Positions 7,221-12,269 of a DNA stretch of 12,269 nucleotides are shown here, in pieces. Below the pieces are notes generated by a model. It saw only the letters and a program-made list of their open reading frames with translations, was not told where the DNA came from and made no database searches. Source of the DNA: Candidatus Limimorpha equi. Its GTDB lineage: Bacteria > Bacteroidota > Bacteroidia > Bacteroidales > F082. The stretch spans positions 1-12,269 of the forward strand of contig JAGHSL010000348.1 in assembly GCA_018065885.1 (NCBI GenBank), written 5' to 3'. Position 1 is the first letter of the stretch. Each line of letters starts with the position of its first letter. The position numbers and the translations under genes were made by a program.

Positions 7221-7473
7221 TGAATGTAATCAAAAAAATGAATACAATAAAGGCTGGCAAATTTGTGTCCCATATCTATCCACAGAATTTTCCAGATTTT
7301 GCTTATCAAGATACAAGCACTAATTGCCTTCTGCGGCTCGGATTTCTCCCCGAACCATCAAGGCGCAAAAATAAGGATAAATTTGAAAACATAAGAGTTA
7401 TTGGAAAAAAATGGAAGATTTTGTTGGAAAAAACATTGCCATAAAGTTTAAATATCGGTTTCCAAGCAAACAA

Positions 7474-7506
7474 TTTTCCACCATTCGGAATAAAACCCTA
7501 TCTTTG
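7474..7506 (+). promoter_or_regulatory. Putative promoter of the C69 dipeptidase
   Basis: The -7 box TATCTTTG (7499-7506) matches TAnnTTTG exactly. TTTT (7474-7477) lies 21 bp upstream as a one-mismatch -33 element. The ATG is 37 nt downstream in an AT-rich leader. Confidence 0.5.
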
Positions 7507-7543
7507 TCCCCAATAATCGAACAATAATTAAAATTATAGCAAA

Positions 7544-9286
7544 ATGAAGAAAACATTATTCCTGCTTCTTGCGTTGGTCTTGACCGTGACTTTGCCAAAG
7601 GCCAATGCCTGCACCAACTTCCTGATTACCAAAGGCGCATCAACCGATGGTTCCTGCATGATTTCGTATGCAGCCGACTCGCATGTGCTTTACGGCGAAC
7701 TTTATCACTATCCGGCTGCCGACTATCCTGAAGGCACTATGCTCGATGTCTACGACTGGGACGGCGGCATGTTCCGTGGCCAGATTCCACAGGTGGCACA
7801 CACCTATAATGTGGTCGGCAACATGAACGAATGGCAAGTCGCCATTGGCGAAACCACTTACGGCGGCCTTGAATGTCTTTGGGAAGGCCAAGGCATCATC
7901 GACTACGGCAGCCTGATTTACATCACTTTGCAACGTGCCAAGACTGCCCGCGAAGCCATCAAGATCATGGGCGATTTGGTTGCAAACTATGGTTATGTCA
8001 GCGAAGGCGAATCCTTCTCAATCGCCGACACCGAAGAATGCTGGATTCTTGAAATGATTGGCAAAGGAAAACAGAACAAAGGCGCCGTTTGGGTTGCCCG
8101 CCGCATCCCTGACGGCTATGTTTCAGGTCACGCCAACCAAGCCCGCATCACCACTTTCCCGTTGGCTTCAAGAAAATGCAAGACCAGCATCACCTACAAG
8201 AACATCGACAAACTCTTCAAGGATGCCAACATCGATTGCGTTTATGCCGACGATGTCATCAGTTTTGCAAAGGAAAGCAAACTCTATGATGGTCCTGATG
8301 CACAATTCTCATTCTCAGATGTGTATTGCCCGGCTGATTTTGGTACAGTCCGTGGCTGCGACATGCGCGTTTGGGCCATGTTCAACAAAGTCGTTGACAA
8401 CATGAATGAATACTGGGACTATGCCACCGGCCGTAACATCAAACGTGCCCAGCCTTACACGGCAGGCATGTGCCAAACCCCGGCCAACTTCCCAACCAAC
8501 CGTATGCCTCTTTGGGTGCAGCCTAAGCAGAAAGTCAGCGTGCTCGACGTGATGGACTTCATGCGCGACCATTTGGAAGGCACTGAATTAGACATGTCGC
8601 AAGATGTCGGCGCCGGTCCATTCCACTGCCCATACCGTTGGCGCCCAATGGATTGGGAAGTTGATGGCGTTGCTTACGTTCACGAACGCACTACTGCTAC
8701 ACAGCAAACCGGTTTCTCATTCGTGGCACAATGCCGTGGCTACTACCCTGCCCCGCTCGGCGGCATCATTTGGTTTGGCGTTGACGATGCCGACAATTGC
8801 GTCTACTGCCCAATGTACACCTGCATGACCGAAATCCCTGAATGTTTCAGAGTTGGCAACGGCTCGATGAGCGAATGGTCGGAGACCTCCGCTTTCTGGA
8901 CTTTCAACCAGATGAGCAACTGGGCCTACACCAAATACAACTACATCCATCCTGAAATCGAAAAGGAACAATCAAAATTAGAATCCGATTGGGTGAATAA
9001 CACAGTTCCAGCCATGGATAACAGAGCCAACGGTTGCAAAAACCAAAAGGAAGCCATCCGCCTGCTGACCGAATTTTCCAACAACCAAGCCACCAAACTT
9101 TGCAAGACTTGGAAAAACCTCTACCATGACCTGTTCATGAAATACATGGACGGCAACCTCAACACGGCCGTTCCTAATGAACCGAATCACAAGTATACGC
9201 CTATCAACAGCGACCACCCGAAATACAGCGATGAATACTACCGCATCCTGATTGAAAAGACGGGCGATAAATACAAGGCATATTAA
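7544..9286 (+). CDS. Secreted C69-family dipeptidase
   Basis: This 580-aa Ntn-hydrolase cleaves dipeptides and small peptides outside the cytoplasm. The signal peptide (residues 1-22, ending LPKANA) directly precedes Cys23 in ACTNFLITKGAS, the N-terminal nucleophile of family C69, so export cleavage would itself expose the catalytic cysteine. Further family features are DGSCMISYAADSH (35-47) and the GETTYGG segment near residue 106. The rest of the chain is a single catalytic unit at about the usual length for Bacteroidales members; no T9SS sorting domain is present at the end (KTGDKYKAY), which suggests periplasmic location. Substrates are probably peptides made by secreted proteases such as the C10 enzyme in this window; that link is inference. 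It is monocistronic with its own promoter and terminator. Confidence 0.93.
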   Translation: MKKTLFLLLALVLTVTLPKANACTNFLITKGASTDGSCMISYAADSHVLYGELYHYPAADYPEGTMLDVYDWDGGMFRGQIPQVAHTYNVVGNMNEWQVAIGETTYGGLECLWEGQGIIDYGSLIYITLQRAKTAREAIKIMGDLVANYGYVSEGESFSIADTEECWILEMIGKGKQNKGAVWVARRIPDGYVSGHANQARITTFPLASRKCKTSITYKNIDKLFKDANIDCVYADDVISFAKESKLYDGPDAQFSFSDVYCPADFGTVRGCDMRVWAMFNKVVDNMNEYWDYATGRNIKRAQPYTAGMCQTPANFPTNRMPLWVQPKQKVSVLDVMDFMRDHLEGTELDMSQDVGAGPFHCPYRWRPMDWEVDGVAYVHERTTATQQTGFSFVAQCRGYYPAPLGGIIWFGVDDADNCVYCPMYTCMTEIPECFRVGNGSMSEWSETSAFWTFNQMSNWAYTKYNYIHPEIEKEQSKLESDWVNNTVPAMDNRANGCKNQKEAIRLLTEFSNNQATKLCKTWKNLYHDLFMKYMDGNLNTAVPNEPNHKYTPINSDHPKYSDEYYRILIEKTGDKYKAY

Positions 9287-9290
9287 TAAC

Positions 9291-9314
9291 CGTAAGCTGT
9301 AAGTTTGGCTTACG
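9291..9314 (+). other. Small hairpin just after the C69 dipeptidase stop
   Basis: CGTAAGC (9291-9297) pairs with GCTTACG (9308-9314) across a 10-nt loop, starting 4 nt after the stop codon. No T-tract follows. It precedes the true terminator and could protect the mRNA 3' end. Confidence 0.45.
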
Positions 9315-9332
9315 CTGACTGTTTGAAATGAC

Positions 9333-9362
9333 AAATGCCCACCTCGGTTGAGGTGGGCATTT
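9333..9362 (+). terminator. Rho-independent terminator of the C69 dipeptidase
   Basis: AAATGCCCACCTC (9333-9345) and GAGGTGGGCATTT (9350-9362) form a perfect 13-bp stem with the 4-nt loop GGTT. TGTATTTTG follows the stem. It lies about 46 bp beyond the dipeptidase stop and before the next promoter, so the following operon is transcribed separately. Confidence 0.88.
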
Positions 9363-9412
9363 TGTATTTTGCCTTGCAATAAAAAAACAAAGCCTCCGTT
9401 TGTTTTTTGTTG

Positions 9413-9420
9413 TATTTTTA
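9413..9420 (+). promoter_or_regulatory. Weak -7 promoter candidate of the CarboxypepD_reg/ComF operon
   Basis: TATTTTTA differs from TAnnTTTG in the last base and stands 19 nt before the proposed TTG start at 9440, a spacing like that of dnaG and ruvB. No -33 element is seen. Confidence 0.3.
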
Positions 9421-9439
9421 CCACCAAATTTCAAATCTG

Positions 9440-10183
9440 TTGAAGCGGATTCTCATCATAGCGTTGCTTTTGTTGTGCTGCCATTTTGCATGGGCGCAGG
9501 GCGAAGATGCCTTGCACGACAACCGCATTCATATTTTCGGTTATGTGGTTACCTCCGACAGTCTTTTTCCTGTCCGTAACACACACGTCATCAGTAAGAT
9601 GGCACATTGCGGAACCATCTCGAACCGCAACGGCGAGTTTTTTGTCCCGACAAAAAAAGTCGATACGCTTTGGGTGAGTTGCGTGGGATATTCGCGAAGA
9701 CTGATTCCCGTGGATTCAACAATGGCTGGAAATGACACTTTGTTGATTCGTCTCACACACGACACCATCACATTGAAAGAAGTCAACATTAAACCTTATT
9801 ACGATTACAACACCTTTAAGGAAATGGTCATCAACATGCCGACCATTCCCTTGCCGCGTGAAATTCAGCGTCTGAACGAAGACCTCAATGATTACTGGAC
9901 ACGACATCCGAAAGTGAACAACAACGGGATGCCGACCGTTACGGCCAGTCCGCTACAGTTCCTTTACGACAAATACAACGCAAAAGCCCGTCGGCAGGCA
10001 CGCATTTTGCGCAACAGGCGCATGTTCAATGAAGTGCTGAGAGAACAAGGCCGAACCGACGAACTCTTGCCCGACTCGTTGGATTATTCCGTCGATTACC
10101 GAATCTATGATTTTGGCGATGAGGAAGACAAGAAGCCCGAGAAAAAGAAATCGGAAAAGAAATACATACGCTTAGGAGAATAA
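9440..10183 (+). CDS. Exported CarboxypepD_reg-like domain protein
   Basis: With a TTG start at 9440 the protein has 247 aa and a clear signal peptide, MKRILIIALLLLCCHFAWAQ, probably cleaved at AWA/Q. No in-frame ATG lies upstream; an earlier TTG at 9407 would add 11 residues ahead of the basic n-region and would overlap the promoter region, so I prefer 9440. Residues ~29-118 form a carboxypeptidase-regulatory-like beta-sandwich: IFGYVVTSD, HCGTISNRNGEFFVP and LWVSCVGYSRR carry the conserved turn and G-Y pattern. The remainder (~119-247) is helical and basic, with LQFLYDKYNAKARRQARILRN near 172-192 and a charged KKPEKKKSEKK tail. Such proteins occur at the Bacteroidales envelope; the exact role is unknown. 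The stop is 3 bp before the ComF gene, so the two are probably one operon. Confidence 0.82.
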   Translation: MKRILIIALLLLCCHFAWAQGEDALHDNRIHIFGYVVTSDSLFPVRNTHVISKMAHCGTISNRNGEFFVPTKKVDTLWVSCVGYSRRLIPVDSTMAGNDTLLIRLTHDTITLKEVNIKPYYDYNTFKEMVINMPTIPLPREIQRLNEDLNDYWTRHPKVNNNGMPTVTASPLQFLYDKYNAKARRQARILRNRRMFNEVLREQGRTDELLPDSLDYSVDYRIYDFGDEEDKKPEKKKSEKKYIRLGE

Positions 10184-10186
10184 ATC

Positions 10187-10885
10187 ATGAAATTCCGCGA
10201 ATGGCTCGATAGCATCATTAACCTTTTCTATCCGCGCGTGTGTGCGGCTTGCGGCGATGCCTTGCTGAAAGACGAGGAGACCGTCTGCCTGAAATGCCGT
10301 TATCTTTTGCCCAAGACAGGCTACGAAATGAACCCCGAGAACCCATTGGCACAAGGTTTTTATGGTCGCGTGAAATTTCATGCCGTCACGGCGTGTTTCT
10401 TTTTCGCCAAGCAAGGCAAGGTGCAGCATCTGATTCACGAACTGAAATACAAAGGCAACTGGGAAGCCGGCGTTTTCCTTGGCCAGCAGTTGGGCGAAAG
10501 CATCAAGGATGCACCGCTTTTTCAAGGCATCGATTATCTCGTGCCCGTTCCCTTGCACCCAAAACGTGAGAAAAAACGCGGCTACAACCAGAGCATGATG
10601 ATAGCCCGCGGCATTTCCGAAACCACAGGCATTCCCATTGGCGACAAATATCTGATTCGTGTGGTGAACACCGCCACCCAAACCAAAAAATCGAAGGAAG
10701 AACGTTTTCAGAATGTGAAAGACATTTTCCAGGTCTGTCACGCCGAAGAACTGCAAGGCAAGCACATTTTATTAATCGACGACGTGCTGACCACGGGCGC
10801 CACGCTTGAATCGTGCGCACACAAATTTGAAAACATTCCAGGCATCACTATTAGCGCGGCTACGGCGGCTTGCGCAGGAAATTGA
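10187..10885 (+). CDS. comF: ComF family phosphoribosyltransferase-like protein
   Basis: This 232-aa cytoplasmic protein has the two-part ComF layout. An N-terminal zinc-ribbon has Cys19/Cys22 (CAAC) and Cys34/Cys37 (CLKC). The C-terminal type I phosphoribosyltransferase-like domain includes LVPVPLHPKREKKRGYNQS (118-136) and the PRPP-binding loop LLIDDVLTTGAT (195-206). In naturally competent bacteria ComF helps single-stranded DNA entry or handling; in Bacteroidota the same family is nearly universal and its role is less clear. It follows the CarboxypepD_reg gene after 3 bp, so it is likely co-transcribed. Length and motifs are complete. Confidence 0.92.
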   Translation: MKFREWLDSIINLFYPRVCAACGDALLKDEETVCLKCRYLLPKTGYEMNPENPLAQGFYGRVKFHAVTACFFFAKQGKVQHLIHELKYKGNWEAGVFLGQQLGESIKDAPLFQGIDYLVPVPLHPKREKKRGYNQSMMIARGISETTGIPIGDKYLIRVVNTATQTKKSKEERFQNVKDIFQVCHAEELQGKHILLIDDVLTTGATLESCAHKFENIPGITISAATAACAGN

Positions 10886-10898
10886 TTGATTTGTCTGC

Positions 10899-10922
10899 AG
10901 AGACTTAGCGGGCTACGTCTCT
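10899..10922. repeat. Imperfect palindrome related to the element at 198-225
   Basis: AGAGAC (10899-10904) pairs with GTCTCT (10917-10922). After one mismatch TAGC pairs with GCTA around a GG loop. The outer AGAGAC/GTCTCT arms are the same as in the 28-bp palindrome near the left end, while the centre differs. It lies 14 bp after the ComF stop and no T-tract follows. The remaining bases of this intergenic region (to 11106) show no gene or clear signal. Confidence 0.6.
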
Positions 10923-11106
10923 CCATCTTTATCATTCCTTCACCCATTTCTCCGTCTTAACAAGGGAATACTGAGTTTGTGACCGCAGAGCTTTGTCGAG
11001 GCGTTGAAACACCCGAAACCACCTCACCAACCTCATCTAGAGTTGTCAAAATTGCCAAGCACTTCCTGCATGTTTCTCTCATCCTTAAAAAAATGCTATG
11101 ATAAAA

Positions 11107-12141
11107 TCACTGATTGAACAAATCCAAATCACCCGTTCTTGAATAGCGTGTCTTGCCCAAGTGTTTGTAAGCCAAATCGGTACATTCGCGGCCGCGCGGG
11201 GTGCGCATGATGAAACCTTCCTGAATGAGGAAAGGCTCGCACACTTCCTCGATGGTGCCTGGGTCTTCGCCCACGGCGGTTGCAATGGTATTGACGCCCA
11301 CAGGGCCGCCTTTGAACTTATCAATAATCGTAGTGAGAATCTTGTTGTCCATGTCGTCGAGACCGTGTTCGTCGACGTTCAGAGCCGTCAGGCCGATGCG
11401 TGCAATTTCGATGTCGATGCGGCCATTGCCTTGAATCTGGGCGAAATCGCGCACGCGGCGCAAGAGCAGATTGGCGATACGCGGTGTGCCACGGCTGCGG
11501 CGTGCTATTTCGAAAGCCGCCGTGTCGTCAATCGGCACGTTGAGAATGCCCGCCGAGCGTTTCACGATTTTCGACAAAGTCTGGGCGTCGTAATATTCCA
11601 AGCGCAAATTGATGCCGAAACGCGAGCGCAAAGGTGCCGTCAGCAGGCCGCTGCGCGTGGTGGCGCCAATCAGCGTGAAAGGATTCAGTTCAATCTGAAT
11701 GCTGCGTGCGCTTGGGCCTGTCTCGATCATGATGTCGATGCGGAAATCCTCCATGGCAGAGTAAAGATATTCCTCCACGACGGGACTCAAACGGTGAATT
11801 TCGTCGATGAAAAGCACATCGTTTGGCTCAAGGCTGGTGAGCAGACCGGCCAGATTGCCGGGTTTGTCCAATACGGGACCTGAAGTCATTTTCATGCCAA
11901 CGCCAAGTTCGTGGGCGATGATGTGCGACAATGTTGTCTTGCCCAATCCGGGCGGGCCGTGAAGTAGGGTGTGGTCCAAAGCCTCACCGCGTTGTGCCGC
12001 TGCTTTCACGAAAACACGCAGATTGTCAACAACTTGCTTTTGTCCGGCAAAGCTGCTGAAGGCATCGGGGCGAAGGACGTTTTCCAAATCCTTTTCGGCC
12101 TTCGAGAGGTGTGATCCGTTTGCGTCGAGGTTACTGTTCAT
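11107..12141 (-). CDS. ruvB: Holliday junction branch migration helicase RuvB
   Basis: This 344-aa AAA+ motor drives branch migration of Holliday junctions together with RuvA, before RuvC cuts them. Walker A is GPPGLGKT (62-69), Walker B is VLFIDEIHRL (109-118) with Asp113/Glu114, and GATTRSG (159-165) is the sensor 1 region. LRSRFG (171-176) carries the arginine finger. RGTPRIANLLLRRVRD (218-233) is the sensor 2 region, and the C-terminal winged helix contains RTPRGREC (313-320) for DNA contact. Length is normal. ruvA and ruvC are not in the window, which is common outside the gamma-proteobacterial ruvAB arrangement. The gene converges on the ComF operon and no strong terminator is seen after its stop. 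Confidence 0.97.
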   Translation of the reverse strand: MNSNLDANGSHLSKAEKDLENVLRPDAFSSFAGQKQVVDNLRVFVKAAAQRGEALDHTLLHGPPGLGKTTLSHIIAHELGVGMKMTSGPVLDKPGNLAGLLTSLEPNDVLFIDEIHRLSPVVEEYLYSAMEDFRIDIMIETGPSARSIQIELNPFTLIGATTRSGLLTAPLRSRFGINLRLEYYDAQTLSKIVKRSAGILNVPIDDTAAFEIARRSRGTPRIANLLLRRVRDFAQIQGNGRIDIEIARIGLTALNVDEHGLDDMDNKILTTIIDKFKGGPVGVNTIATAVGEDPGTIEEVCEPFLIQEGFIMRTPRGRECTDLAYKHLGKTRYSRTGDLDLFNQ

Positions 12142-12158
12142 CGTTTGTTATTTCGCCA

Positions 12159-12190
12159 CAAAAATACGATTTTCATTGGATTTTCACATA
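12159..12190 (-). promoter_or_regulatory. Putative promoter of ruvB
   Basis: On the minus strand the -7 box TATTTTTG (12159-12166) matches TAnnTTTG exactly. TATG (12187-12190), 20 bp further upstream, is one mismatch from the -33 TTTG. The box ends 17 nt before the ATG. Confidence 0.5.
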
Positions 12191-12221
12191 AGTAACTGTT
12201 CAAATTTAAACTTCAATATGG

Positions 12222-12253
12222 ATTTCGAGGTTTCGGGGCTTCGGGATTTCGAG
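12222..12253. repeat. Tandem array of four degenerate 8-nt units
   Basis: Four consecutive octamers are present: ATTTCGAG, GTTTCGGG, GCTTCGGG, ATTTCGAG. They share the pattern RYTTCGRG. The array lies upstream of ruvB, about 55 bp beyond its -7 box, and could continue in a changed form past the window edge. Confidence 0.65.
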
Positions 12254-12269
12254 ATGTCCTGTATCCCCG

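Larger units (their letters stand above)
6980..7543. other. AT-rich intergenic region without a convincing gene
   Basis: This 564-bp stretch separates the divergent DUF1232 and C69 dipeptidase genes. Two short plus-strand open frames (7002-7223 and 7238-7444) have no recognisable domain and low-complexity composition; I do not call them genes. It holds an inverted repeat (7136-7220), three sequences one or two bases away from the DnaA box TTATCCACA (7190-7198 on the minus strand; 7276-7284 and 7474-7482 on the plus strand), and a small GC-richer potential fold in which GCCTT (7326-7330) can pair with AAGGC (7360-7364) around TCGG/CCGA. The right end contains the dipeptidase promoter. No tRNA was found. 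Confidence 0.6.

Noticed and set aside
7326..7364. Possible tRNA or tRNA remnant in the GC-richer patch of the intergenic region
   Set aside because: No complete cloverleaf, no GTTCRA T-loop and no D-arm can be built; only two short stems form.
7002..7444. Two short plus-strand open frames (7002-7223, 7238-7444) as small genes
   Set aside because: No domain, no matching promoter, AT-driven residue composition, and both contain parts of the inverted repeats or potential folds in the region.
11161..11883. 240-aa plus-strand open frame opposite ruvB
   Set aside because: It is fully antisense to an intact ruvB and shows no recognisable domain or promoter.
1..12269. CRISPR arrays, insertion sequences or integrases
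   Set aside because: No regularly spaced direct repeats of 20-40 nt and no transposase or recombinase coding sequence are seen on either strand.

Overview
The window looks like chromosomal DNA of a Bacteroidota member, most likely an uncultured or gut/rumen-type Bacteroidales. The evidence is a secreted protease with a type IX secretion (T9SS) C-terminal sorting domain, a C69 dipeptidase and a CarboxypepD_reg-like protein of the kinds common in that order, AT-rich gene leaders without evident Shine-Dalgarno sequences, and repeated promoter -7 elements of the Bacteroides form TAnnTTTG. The species cannot be named from the sequence.

Layout: (1) 1-240: the last codons of an unidentified + strand gene, a strong bidirectional terminator, and a perfect 28-bp palindrome. 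(2) 240-2606, minus: a large secreted C10 (streptopain-like) cysteine protease. (3) A divergent intergenic region, then dnaG (2850-4802, plus). (4) A two-gene plus-strand unit (4907-6492) with overlapping stop and start: an AAA_15/OLD-like ATPase and a 139-aa protein with a plausible PD-(D/E)xK nuclease signature. It is more AT-rich than dnaG in sampled stretches and is preceded by a long inverted repeat at the dnaG stop; this is the best candidate for an uncharacterised defence-type system. (5) A shared terminator and a convergent DUF1232/YkvA-like small membrane protein. (6) About 560 bp of AT-rich DNA without a convincing gene. (7) A C69-family secreted dipeptidase (7544-9286) with a clear terminator. 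(8) A probable two-gene operon: an exported CarboxypepD_reg-like protein (likely TTG start) and a ComF-family phosphoribosyltransferase. (9) A degenerate palindrome, then ruvB on the minus strand, and a short 8-nt tandem repeat at the right edge.

Functionally the window mixes replication/recombination housekeeping (dnaG, ruvB, ComF-like) with extracytoplasmic proteolysis (C10 protease, C69 dipeptidase). The ATPase/nuclease pair sits between housekeeping genes with no mobile-element genes beside it. No tRNA, rRNA, CRISPR array or insertion sequence was found.
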